The notes under the pieces were generated by a model. That model searched no databases. It had not been told where the DNA came from and worked only from the letters and a program-made list of their open reading frames with translations. A DNA stretch of 64,000 bases from Flaveria trinervia (taxonomy: Eukaryota; Streptophyta; Magnoliopsida; Asterales; Asteraceae), in NCBI GenBank assembly GCA_025506515.1, contig CM046444.1:118730930-118794929 (forward strand). The letters are read 5' to 3'. This document shows positions 11,726-22,009 of this stretch, piece by piece. A program made the position numbers and the translations under genes. Numbering within the stretch: position 1 is the stretch's first letter; each line of letters begins with the position of its first letter.

Positions 11726-12697
11726 TGTCACACCCCAACCTTGATGGCGGAAATGTCGAGGAGTGGGAGTTAAGATCGTTTACAGCCACATAACACTATT
11801 ATTAAATCCAAATATATTAATCATAAGTTTCAATTGTACCAATACAAACATAAGCCTCAAAGAAAGTAAATAACATAACCTAAGATGTAACAAGCCAATT
11901 TATTTCATTTATTTAACTACGTCCATTCCTAGATGTGAACAAGCTTCAAAAGTGGCGATCAAACTTGAGTATTTCCTGAAACATGTTAAAAAAGGTCAAC
12001 ATAATATTGGTGAGATTTCTATAGTTTACAATAGTATATAAAAGATGGCAATTCATGTTGTAAGTTAGAGAACAAAGTAACTAGGGATGTAAGACAGAAT
12101 GCATAATCAGACATTGACAAAGTTTTACAAGTCTTAAACGTTTACAAGTATATATGATTAGCTAAGTGTACTTGGATCAACCAAGCAAGCTTGTCAGGCC
12201 CATAGATCTATGACGTCGCCAGACTAGCAATAGTTAATGATTGTACATATATTCGACATAACATGATAGCTACACAGGTCAACTAACCACAACATACAGG
12301 TGAAATGCCATAAGTTTACAAGAATCAAATGTTTTACAAGTGCAATGGTTATAATGTAACATGTTTCACCCCAAAGTGTGAAAATATAAAAAAGGGGTAT
12401 AGAAATACTCACTTGATGTAAAATTGTATAAATGAGGGTTTAAAAAGAATAATAAGCAACTTCCAACGCAGTCCTTCACAAGGTACCTAAATATTTATAT
12501 TTTACAAGTTTATGTTTAATAATAAGATTAATGTTTTAACACGAACTACGGTTTTGATAGGAATTTGGGGTTGTTAAGTAATTAAATTCATTCATATTCC
12601 CTTAAAACAATATTTATTTATACAGAAAAAAAATATAAAAAAGAAAACCTATAATAATTTGAAAGTTCATAAAGTTTGAATTATTACAATCAGAAAC
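11726..12697. mobile_element. Unclassified 972-bp insert in Cop-O RT, solo-LTR-like start
   Basis: Lies between two copies of AGAAGTGTGG (11716-11725 and 12698-12707), with RT coding sequence contiguous across it. The left end starts TGTCACACCCCAACC, a beginning typical of plant Gypsy LTRs, but the right end (ACAATCAGAAAC) does not close with CA, and a 10-bp flanking repeat is too long for an LTR element. No terminal inverted repeat and no coding region are visible. Either a solo LTR with altered right end or a DNA transposon with a 9-10-bp target duplication. Confidence 0.6.
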
Positions 12698-13121
12698 AGA
12701 AGTGTGGAATCTGGGAATTTACCTGAAGGAGAAAATGCCATTGGCACAAAATGGTTATTCATAATAAATCAGTGACAGAGGAATTATCATTCGAAACAAA
12801 GCTCGACTAGACTCAAGGATACATCAGGAGGAAGGAATAGATATGAAGAAATGTTTGCTCCAGTTGCAAGACTAGAAGCAATTCGGGTCTTTCTGGCATA
12901 TGTTTTATGAAGTCAAAGTGTATCAATGGATGTTAAGGGTGCATTTTTGTATGGAACCAATCACGATGCTGGATGTTAAGCAACCTCAAGGCTTTAAGAG
13001 TTGAATTTCCTCATCGTGTGTACAAGCTTAGAAAGCTTTATGTGGTCTACATCAAGCCCCAAGAATAAGTATGAAACATTATCACCACACTTGCTCAATA
13101 TGGATATACTCAAGGGAAGAT
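12698..13121 (+). pseudogene. Cop-O reverse transcriptase, middle piece
   Basis: Heavily decayed but readable in three frames: the GTKW-equivalent region (about 12745), FAPVARLEAIRVFLA (about 12852-12900), KQPQGFK (about 12980-12997) and a KLYVVYIKPQE-like KALYGL...QAPR region (about 13030-13065). Ends at 13121 where Cop-I is inserted. Frameshifts are frequent, indicating age. Confidence 0.72.
13117..13121. repeat. Cop-I target-site duplication, left (AAGAT)
   Basis: AAGAT directly before the Cop-I left LTR, repeated exactly at 25536-25540 after the right LTR. Confidence 0.93.
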
Positions 13122-13906
13122 TGCAGGATCGTTTAAGGATTTGAACACAATTACAACACAACAACACAATGAGGAGATTATCTAAACTCTAATCAAACAG
13201 TAAACTGGGTTAACCAAAAGTGATACAAAGAACACAAGTAAAGCAAGAGACAGAACATGAGAATATGGTTTTCAAGGATGCAGTATATTGCTTTCTCAAG
13301 TTCTTTTACAAGTGTTACAAAGTATGTTAAGATACAAGAAACTTGAAATACTTATACTACAACCTACAGCCGGCTATACTATGAAAGCCAGCTGGATACA
13401 ATTGACTAGACACTAACAAAATCAATTGTAGAATCAAAAGGCATATCTGCCTTTTGACCTTGTGACTATGACATGCCATAGCTCACATCCTTATACATTA
13501 CAAAAAGGATAAAGTACATAAAGTGGAAAGTTTCAGACTCAAGACCTCAATGTACAGTTACCAAAAGCATGGACCTTTTCACCAACTCTTGTAAGTTGGT
13601 GACTTATCAGAGAGCAGGGAAAAGGTGCTTTATGGAACAGTACATCAGATAAAGCATGTGTACTAAAAGTCTTCGGAAGAAATCTGTCTTCATAGGGTGA
13701 AGCTTCGGAAGACTTTGTCTCTTGAAGCTTCGGAAGACTTCATGTTTGGTCGGAAGATATTGGTCTTGACTTCGGAAGATTTTACACTTAGAATGTTTTC
13801 TAATGTATTGTGTAAAACTTCCGAAGCATTCTTCACTTCAGTATAGTGCATGTTGCTGAGACACTTTGGATGTTTTGGGTTGCATCAGACTTAAGGAATC
13901 CTTACA
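13122..13906 (-). repeat. Cop-I 3' LTR (785 bp)
   Basis: Element-sense TGTAAGGATTCC...GATCCTGCA. Carries five CTTCGGAAG/CTTCCGAAG motifs or near copies between about 13670 and 13830, i.e. roughly 75-235 bp after the LTR start in element sense, in probable U3. Confidence 0.94.
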
Positions 13907-13920
13907 AACTCCCCCTAGGC
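13907..13920 (-). other. Cop-I polypurine tract
   Basis: Element-sense AGCCTAGGGGGAGTT ends at the 3' LTR start; the AGGGGGAGT core is also present before the Cop-O 3' LTR. Confidence 0.8.
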
Positions 13921-13948
13921 TGATGCTACCAAAACACTTAGAAGATAT

Positions 13949-16900
13949 TCAGATGTTGGTAGTCTTCAGTACAATCAAGACCATTCCTTTCTTCATTTGG
14001 TGGTCAGGATCATCAAGACTCTCATAGTATCTTCTCATTTCAAAGAGATCATGCAGAGGTAAGTTGATTATGTCTTGCCAGGAGTAGACATTCTCAACAC
14101 CTTGATCTCTGACAACATGCCATCTTTCTGGATTGGTAGAATAAGTCCAGGACAAGATAGGTGTCTCAGTTGCTAGAGGAGCCACTTGCATAGGAGTTGA
14201 TTGGGTTGCCTCATCATGCACTTCCTCAGGTTGATCTGATTCAGCCTGGGGTGTAGAGGTAGATGACTTTGGCTTCTTCTTTTTAGTCTTTGGTTTAGAA
14301 GCCATTTTCTTCTTCCTCTTAATGTCTTTAACTGAGAAGACTGGTCTGCAGCACCATGTTGATCATCAGTGTCTTTCTCAGTTGGGTGTTCCTCCCTCAC
14401 AGGTTCAGAAGGAGAGGGAGTTTGACCCTGTCTTGGATCAGAAGATGAAGTTTGCTGAGGCTCAGCTGGAGGTTCTGGTTCAGGTGTCTCTGGTTGTTCA
14501 AACTTGACCTCCACTTCAGGTGGGACTTGACTTGGAAGAGAGTGCAAGTCAATCAATTCACCACTTTTAATCTTCTGCTTGATCACCCTTATATGCTCAT
14601 CCATTGTAGATAGAGACATGGGACCAAGTCTCCTTCCGGAGAATCCATATGACTTCAAGAAGCTCATCATTCTTTGTCTGTCAGCAGACTTCTTTGCATT
14701 CTTTTGAATGATGGCTCTTGACTTTGCAGCTTCTTCCCTTAGCTTCCTTTTGGTTGTTTTTCTTTCTTTGACTAGCTCAAGCTCAAGTTGCTTTAAGTAC
14801 TCAAACTCAATGAAGTCATAGGACAGGGGAAGAAGTGCATTTGCCTGATAGAAGCCTGTGGCACTCAGGTAGTTTATCATTTTGATTCTATCCTTCTTTA
14901 TCTACCTGAGGTTCTTGTGGAGCCACATCTTCCTGTGCAGGACTTTCTTGAACTGGAGAGAGAGTGGGAGTATGCTTGTAAAGTCTTTTCTGTCTCTTCT
15001 CCTCTTTGAATTGGAGAAGTAACCTTGCATCCTCTTTCTCCTTTATCTTCTTGACACTTCCATGTCAGCCAGTTCATTCAACTCTTCTAAGGGGAGGGAG
15101 ATGATTTCATCAACATCATAGTTCTTGGTCTGTAAATAGGTAATCCTGACTGCCCTTAACTCATCATCTTTAGTATTTGGTCTGGGGGCAGCCCTGATTG
15201 CAGCTTGCATGAATTTAGATGACCCAGAAGAACTTTCTCCCCTTAGCCTCCTTTTCTCTCTCTCTCTTCCTCCTCAATTTCCTCAGGAGTCATTATCCTT
15301 TTCCCTTTGTCACCAACAGACCTTTGTGACTCAGGGTGGATTGAGGCTTGGCCTTCATTGCTTGGTGTAGCTTCCATGCTCTGGCCAGAGAGAGGCTGAG
15401 AAACACCTTCACCAGCAGGTGTCTCAGATGGAGTTTGGACCTCTGCAGCAGTTGTTGATGGTGAGACAAGGGTCTCAGGTTCTGCCACTGGGCCTTCAGC
15501 CAAGGTTTCCCCTATGAAACTAATCTTAGGGTCCACCTCAACATCCAGTTGACCGATGACATTGCCTGATTGCCTAAGTCTCCTTCTTAGAGAGAACTCT
15601 GCAAGGATCCTGTCTTGGATTCTTTGAGCCAGCCTGTCAGCTTGTCTAGATTTGCTTGGATTGACAAGTGGCATGTTGACTAAATCCAGTCCTTCATAGA
15701 AGCTCAGGCTTTGGAACTGAAAGACTTCTTGTTGGCCTTGAACTCTGTGAAGTATGAGGGCTCTTCTGTCATCATCATACCTCCATCTGATGATGTAGTT
15801 GCCAGTTCCATGTGGTGGAGATGAGACAGCCCTTGGTATACCTTCCTCAAAGAGACTCCTGATGATAGAGTCTATAGAGTCCACATTAATGTGAGTTTGA
15901 GGAAGTTGCTGAGAATGCACAACAGCAAGTGAGGATGGTGAGTCCTCTATGTCCATCTCTTTGAAGAACTCCCAGGTTCTGTGGTTGTGATAACTTTCTC
16001 CCCCTTTTGGTAGCATCACCCACTTGCATAGGTGAGCTGGAGGATAAACAGTCACTTCCACAGGTTCTTGTGTTCCTGGTTGAGCTTCCTTAAAGGTCTC
16101 TCAGCTAGTTTTTCCTTCAAATATGAAATCTGAAGTTGCTGATCATTGACCCTGTTTTGTAAGGTAGTCACCTGAGATTCCAAGTGACTAACTTAGAGAC
16201 TAAATAGGTGCATGTTTTTGACAATTTCTGCACCTTTAGTCTCAAGTTCCCCTCATCTTCATCAGAAGAATCACTGGGGGATGAGATGATGGACCAAAGT
16301 CCTCTCGCTCACCACCAGCTGAGTTTCTTGGCTGCTGGTTTTCCTCTGCTCACTGGCAGCCTCAGTTGAGATGCCAGAGGGCAGAGTTGCCATGGTTGAG
16401 GTTTGAATGATGTAATCACTTTCAAAAGTGAGAGCCTCTTCCATATGGACATCCGGAACTTTCAAAGTGTCCACCTCAGTAATAGGTGACTGATGTGGGA
16501 TAGACTGAGGAGAGTCAGAGGTACTCGTCTCTCTTTGAGTAGGGATGAGAAGAGAGACTCATGGTACACACGAATCCTAAGTTCATCAGTATAGAAGGAT
16601 AGGTTGGGAATTGGTTGGTTGAGATCCAAAGGCTGGGGATGGTAGCTGTCCCCTAAAGGTTGTTCACTTGAGTGTTGAGACTCAGAGTGAAGGCTTAAGG
16701 CTGTTGGGCTAGTGAGCTCATCAGTGTGAGCATGAGGAACCTCATCACTGATTCTTGAAACAATGGGAGTGGTCTGCTCCTCAGGAGAAGTGGGAGCTCC
16801 AGTATCCACTTCTTCCTGTATTGGTGAGTATATGGGGGCCTCCACAGACTGAATAGTCTGAGCAGGGGTTCGTTTGGATTTTCTTTGGTAGGTGATGGAT

Positions 16901-17757
16901 ATTTGAGGTTGTGTAGAGGGTTGGAGAGCAGTAGGTGTGGGTTCAACACTAGCTTGGACTGCTAGGTTGTCACCTTGAGCAATGAGCTCTAACATTTTTG
17001 GGACTAGGGCTGTTTCTACCCCTGAGAAGCCTACAGTTGGCTTCTTCATAATTTAAAGATGTCGGGCTTCATCTGTCCCAATTTAAGAATATTACTTGTT
17101 TCCTCAACTGTGAGCCCAGTTCACAGTTGAGAATGTGTTGAACATATCTAGGAAACATGTAGTATTCTAAGGAGTCTAAGTTTGCAAGTAAATTAGTATA
17201 AACAAATTGTGAATACCTGAACTTGACCCCTGAATCATTCCATGAACTATAAAGGAGAGATCCTCAGGAATCTGGTCCCATCCACCATGCTTGTTTGATA
17301 AGCTGTGGATAACCACATGGAGCAGGTATTTCCACTGGGATGAGACCTTCCCTTTCCTGAAGGTCTTTACAGAGAAATCTCCTTCATAGCCCATCTGCTC
17401 GAAGGAATGATTAACCGCTTCCTTTGGGAAGAACACTTCACCTTCTTCATCATCCAGCTGAAGATGTCGGTTGATGATGGCCGGAGTGATGAAGATTGTT
17501 TCCCCCTGCACTGTGGCAGACAGTGCCTTCTCCCCATCCATAATGACCTCTTGGCAGGTCTTCCAGAATTCAAGCAAGTGATCCTCATATAGAGGAGGAT
17601 CAATGGTTAGGGAGGTGAAGTAGTGAGACAAAGACAAGAAACGGCAAACCTCTGAGAAATGAGGATCTTTGTCAGAGCATAACAGAGCAACCTGATTGTG
17701 TTGTCTGTGTAGCTGCATGGCAAAGTTAGGATCATTTCTGTGAGCAAGGTCAGCCAT
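13949..17757 (-). pseudogene. Cop-I third ORF (post-pol), frameshifted
   Basis: Starts at the ATG at 17757 (MADLAHRNDPNFAMQ). The N-terminal domain of about 190 residues contains FWKTCQEV (about 17540), ITPAIINRHLQLDDEEGE (about 17450-17505), EQMGYEGDFSVKTF (about 17355-17400) and WDQIPEDLS (about 17245-17275). A frameshift near 17200 moves the continuation EYYMFPRYVQHILN (about 17105-17150) into another frame. Downstream stretches (17049-16462, 16061-15243, 14880-14173, 14305-13949) are Pro/Ser/Thr/Glu-rich with a Lys/Arg-rich helical segment near 14700. From memory it resembles ORFs annotated in Asteraceae Copia elements, sometimes as plant transposon or longin-like proteins. Its place matches the env-like ORF of SIRE1, but I see no signal peptide or clear membrane segment. 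Function unknown. Confidence 0.72.
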
Positions 17758-17870
17758 TGTGAGGTAGCTCAGAGACGAAGAGAAAAAAATGGGAAAGAAA
17801 TTTCAGAGAGAAAGCTTTGGGTTTTAGGTTTGGAAGAAAAGCAGATGATAGAAGAGGGGGAAACCGTTGG

Positions 17871-17879
17871 TTTATTAAA
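17871..17879 (-). promoter_or_regulatory. TATA-like box before Cop-I third ORF
   Basis: Element-sense TTTAATAAA, about 115 bp upstream of the third-ORF ATG, followed by a pyrimidine-rich leader (CCCCTCTTCTATCATCTGC and CTTTCTCTCTG) as in plant 5' UTRs. Promoter activity is inferred only. Confidence 0.4.
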
Positions 17880-18004
17880 GAGAGAAGGATTTCAGATAAA
17901 GTTTAATGAAAGAGGATAAACTTTGAAATCCGTATGTCGGTCCCACCTCTGAAAAAGTAGTTTACCTTTTTGCTCAAAAAGTAGTTTTCTTGGAATTCGA
18001 AAAG

Positions 18005-18332
18005 CTTCCGAAGGTAATTTGTCTTCGGAAGTTTTGATTGAAAAAGCTTCCGAAGCTAAAATGGCTTCGGAAGAATTTTCCTGAGAGTCTTGAAGATTTA
18101 TGCTTCGGAAGAGAAATAAACTCTTGGATGCTTTGTATAAGAATGAACAAAGCTTCCGAAGGTTAATTTTGCTTCGGAAGGAAAAAGTCCTTAAAAATGA
18201 ATAAGTGTCTAAGTTAAGAATTTTAAGCTTCGGAAGATAAATTTTGACTTCTTCCGAAGGTAAAATCTCTTAGACAGTCATTTATTTTGAAGACATATTT
18301 TTCTTCCGAAGGTAAAACGTTATCTTCCGAAG
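18005..18332. repeat. Cop-I CTTCCGAAG / CTTCGGAAG array (11 copies)
   Basis: Exact 9-mers on the plus strand start at 18005, 18023, 18047, 18065, 18103, 18153, 18172, 18228, 18251, 18303 and 18324. The two forms are reverse complements. Neighbouring opposite copies 18005/18023, 18047/18065, 18153/18172 and 18228/18251 form perfect 9-bp inverted repeats with 9-14-nt loops. The array lies in the pol-to-ORF3 spacer, just upstream (element sense) of the TATA-like box. Confidence 0.88.
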
Positions 18333-18616
18333 TATCAGAAAATTTTCAAGAATCTAAGGAAATCTTCAAAAAGAGTTTTACATTCAAAGAAAACATGAGC
18401 TTATGAAAGTGATGAACTAGACAACTTAGGACACACATATTTTTTAAGAAGAAATAATTAGAATTAGTTTTAAGAAAAAGTCTACTCAAAGTTAATCATC
18501 CCAATAGCTGATATCAGATACTTAAATCTCTGTTCATCAAAAGCTTTTGTGAACAGATCAGCATATTGTTCATCTGTGTGAACTTTGACTAGTTTAATTA
18601 ATCCCTTTCATAGTTA

Positions 18617-19129
18617 TCTCTTATTAAATGATACCTGATGTTGATGTGTTTGGTCCTTGAGTGCTGCACAGGGTCTCAGTGATAGAGATAGCACTATTGT
18701 TGTCTATGTGGATAGGAGTCTCTTTGAAGTTAAATCCATAGTCTAGCATCTGATTTTGAATCCAAAGCACTTGAGCACAGCAGCTTGCAGCAGCAATGTA
18801 TTCAGCCTCAGCAGTTGATGCAGACACACAGGATTGTTTCTTGCATTGCCATGAGACAACCCTTCACCAAGGAATTGACATCCCCCAGATGTAGACTTTG
18901 CAGTCATGTTGCAACCACCATAATCACTGTCTGTATAGGCATACAGATTGAAATTAGGATTCTTTGGATACCATAGACCAAGTGTTGAAGCACCTTTGAG
19001 GTATCTTAAAATCCTTTTCACAGTGATTAAGTGAGACATCTTAGGGTTTGCTTGATATCTTGCACAAATACATGTAGCAAACATGATATCAGGCCTGCTA
19101 GCTGTAAGATACATAAGAGACCCAATCAT
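18617..19129 (-). pseudogene. Cop-I RNase H
   Basis: Follows RT in the usual Copia order. Recognised by MIGSLMYLTASRPDIMFA (about 19075-19129), RILRYLKGASTLGLWYP, YTDSDYGGC with a catalytic Asp (about 18910-18935), then SASTAEAEYIAAASCCAQ (about 18775-18825) and IHIDNNSAISI (about 18695-18725). A frame change near 18860 and another after 18690 separate the blocks, so no full-length product is possible from this copy. Confidence 0.9.
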
Positions 19130-20237
19130 AGCCCTGTATAAGTGCTCATCTACACACTCCCCTCAAGATCTGGACCAAGGGAGTGGTTTCTGGCTATGGG
19201 TGTCTTAGCAATCTTACAATCAGTCATGTTGAATCTCTTGAGTATATCTTGAACATACTTTGACTGACTTATGAAGATGCCATCTTCAACCTGCTTCACT
19301 TGAATTCCCAGAAAGAAGTTGAGTTCTCCCATTGAACTCATTTCAAATCTGTCTTTCATCAGCTTTTCAAAGTCTTTGCAGAGCTTTGAATTGGTTGAAC
19401 CAAAGATGATGTCATCCACATATACTTGAACTAGCAGAATGTCTTTTCCTTGTCCTTTGATGAAGAGAGTTCCATCTATAGTACCTCTCTGTATCCATGT
19501 TTACAGAGATACTCAGACAGTGTCTCATACCACTTCCTGGGTGCCTGATGCAGCCCATAAAGAGCTTTGTCAAGCTTGCAGACATAATCAGGATGATCAG
19601 GATCTACAAAACCAGGTGGTTGTTTGACATAAACCTCCTCATCAATCACTCCATATAAGAAAGCACACTTTACATCAAGTTGATAGACTTTGAAATTCTT
19701 GGATGCAGCAAATGCCAGGAATATCCTAACAGCTTCTAGTCTTGCTACAGGAGCAAAGACATCAGTGTAATCAATCCCTTCTTCTTGTGTGTATCCTTGA
19801 ACAACTAGTCTTGCCTTGTTCTTGATGATGATTCCTCTATCATCCTTCTTATTCCTAAAAACCCATTTGGTTCCAATGGTAGTCTTCCCATGAGGAAGAG
19901 GACAAAGGTTCCAAACTTTCTGCCTTTTGAATTGAAGCAGCTCTTGTTGCATAGCTTCAACCCAACTTCCATCCTTTAGAGCCTCCTCAACTTTCTTTGG
20001 CTCTAACTGGGATAGAAAACAAGAGTGAAGACAAACATTTGCTTCATGGGTTTGCCCTCTTGTCTTTACCCCGGAGATAACATCTCCAATGATGTTTGTG
20101 GTAGGATGAGACTTGTGGATCCTTAGCTGAGGGATCACAGCAAGTTGCTGAGATAGATCCAAATTTGAGAAATTTAGATCTGGTCTTGAAGATTGATCCT
20201 CCACATTATCACACTTATCAAGATTAACTTGATCCAA
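19130..20237 (-). pseudogene. Cop-I reverse transcriptase
   Basis: Copies element RNA into DNA. Reads, in order, WVEAMQQELLQFKRQKVWNL (about 19910-19970), GTKWVFRNKKDDRG (about 19840-19880), GIDYTDVFAPVARLEAVRIF, YQLDVKCAFLYG (about 19645-19685) with the first catalytic Asp, ALYGLHQAPRKWY, then after a frameshift near 19480 the catalytic box VYVDDIIFGSTN (about 19395-19430) and FFLGIQVKQ. The frame breaks again near 19150. All catalytic residues are preserved, so inactivation is by frameshift alone. Confidence 0.92.
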
Positions 20238-21698
20238 TGGTGTGTGACATCATTGATGTTGTCATCTATGGTATGGTTATTAGCATCAAGAAATTCTTGA
20301 TCACTATCACCATCACCATTGTTGTCTTCTGCAATTGAGGTGTCTTTATCTGGTTGAGAAGCCTCTGAGCTGGAATTTGAAGGCATGCCAGATGTATCAG
20401 CTGGATTTGTCATTGTTGTGCTGATAGAAACCTCATTTGCTGAAGTAGTTTCAACTGGAGCTGAAGGTGTGTGAGTTGAAGGTCTTCCTAGCTCAAATCT
20501 TGGATCAGGATCACCTGTATTTAAATTTTCTGCAGATCCTGAAACATGCTCACAAGATTTATTAAAACAGTTGGTAACTAAATCAAGATCAAATAGCCAA
20601 TCCGGACCAGAACCAGCCACACTGGGTGTGTGCTCATTGAAAGTCACATTGGCTGACTCCTCAATAATTCTAGTTCTGAGATTGTATACTCTATAAGCTT
20701 TAGCTTGGAAGAGTATCCAATGAAGTGTCCATCGTCTGATTTCTCAGCAAACTTGGCAACTTGATCTTTGGTATTCAAGATGGTGCAGGGACATCCAAAT
20801 GACCTGAGAAAACCAATGAAAGGTTTCCTCTTGTGCCAAAGTTCATAAGGAGTCTTACCATGTGTCTTAACTACTAAAACTCTGTTTTGCACATAGCAAG
20901 CAGTATTAACTGCCTCTGCCCAGAAGGTGATAGGCAGTTTAGAGTCAGACAACATAGTTCTTGCAGCTTCAATAAGTGTCCTGTTTCTCCTCTCAGCAAC
21001 TCCGTTTTGCTGAGGAGTCCTGGGAGCACTGTATTGTCTTGTAATACCTTTTCATCACAAAATGTATCAAGGATTTGGTTCTTGAATTCAGTTCCTTGAT
21101 CACATCTTATGGTTTTGACCTTGTGATCACATTGATTCTCAATCTTTAAGATGAAATTCTTTAGAATCTCAGGAGTCTCATCTTTAGTTCTAAGGAAGAA
21201 GACCCAAGTGAATCTTGTAAAATCATCTGTGATCACTAGACAGTATAAGGTCCTTCCTAAACTCATTACACTGGTGGGGCCAAAGAGATCCATATGTAAC
21301 AAGTGTAGGGGTGTAGTGATGGAGTTCATTTCCTTAGGCTTATGGGATGCCTTATGTTGCTTCCCTTTCAGGCATGCAACACAATGATCATCACTTGTAA
21401 ACTCTTTCTTTGGCATTCCAGTTACCAGATCATGCTTAATCAATTTATTCATGTTTTTAAAGTTTACATGGCACATTCTTTTATGCCATAGGAAAGACTC
21501 ATCACTATTGGCTTTAGATAGAAAGCATGAAACTTCTCCAGAGGGAGATGTTTCTTGCAAATCCATCTTGTACATGTTCCCTTTCCTAGGGGCTCTGAGC
21601 AGGATGTGCTCATGAGGAATGACCACCAGGCTTGAGAACAATGCACTCATGCTCAGTAAAGAGCATGTTATGTCTTTGATCACAAAATTGGGATACAC
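20238..21698 (-). pseudogene. Cop-I integrase and C-terminal linker
   Basis: The pre-integrase domain has LWHKRMCHVNFKNMNKL (about 21440-21490) and CVACLKGKQHKASH (about 21340-21390). The DDE core shows LLHMDLFGP (about 21270-21300), IRCDQGTEFKN (about 21075-21110) and, after a frameshift near 21045, the AERRN region with MLSDSKLPITFWAEA (20910-20955). WELHKRKP-like LWHKRKPFIGFLRSFGCP follows (about 20785-20850). The linker to RT (20174-20647) is Ser/Thr/Asp-rich and without a known fold. A break also separates it from the protease at about 21699. Confidence 0.9.
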
Positions 21699-22007
21699 TC
21701 AGAAGATTGTACCCAAGCTCCTTAAAAAGTTTACCTTTTCAATGCTGAGCTTACCATTTGTGACCTTGCCCCTTCCAGAAATGTAACCACCTTCATCTCC
21801 TCCAAAAGCAACTGGTCCTCCATCAATTCTCTCAAAATTATGGAGTAGAGACCTATTGCCTGTCATGTGCCTGGAACAGCCACTGTCAATTATCCAGACG
21901 TTTCGTTTGTCTTGAGTTGTTCCTGCACAAAGAAAATGATTAGTTACATTTGGAAACCCAAGCCGTACTTGTCTTGGGCTCAGTAAGTGTAATAGAAGGT
22001 AATGCAA
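21699..22007 (-). pseudogene. Cop-I aspartic protease
   Basis: Contains VWIIDSGCSRHMTGNRSLL (about 21845-21905) with an intact catalytic Asp-Ser-Gly, then GPVAFGGDEGGYISGRGKV (about 21770-21825), the standard Copia protease layout. It is joined upstream by a gag-PR linker at 22010-22270 and leaves frame at about 21710 just before the integrase region. Cleaves the polyprotein during maturation. Confidence 0.92.
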
Positions 22008-22009
22008 CA

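Noticed and set aside
18005..18332. CTTCCGAAG array as heat-shock elements
   Set aside because: Heat-shock elements need GAANNTTC or TTCNNGAA spacing; here TTC and GAA are one base apart.
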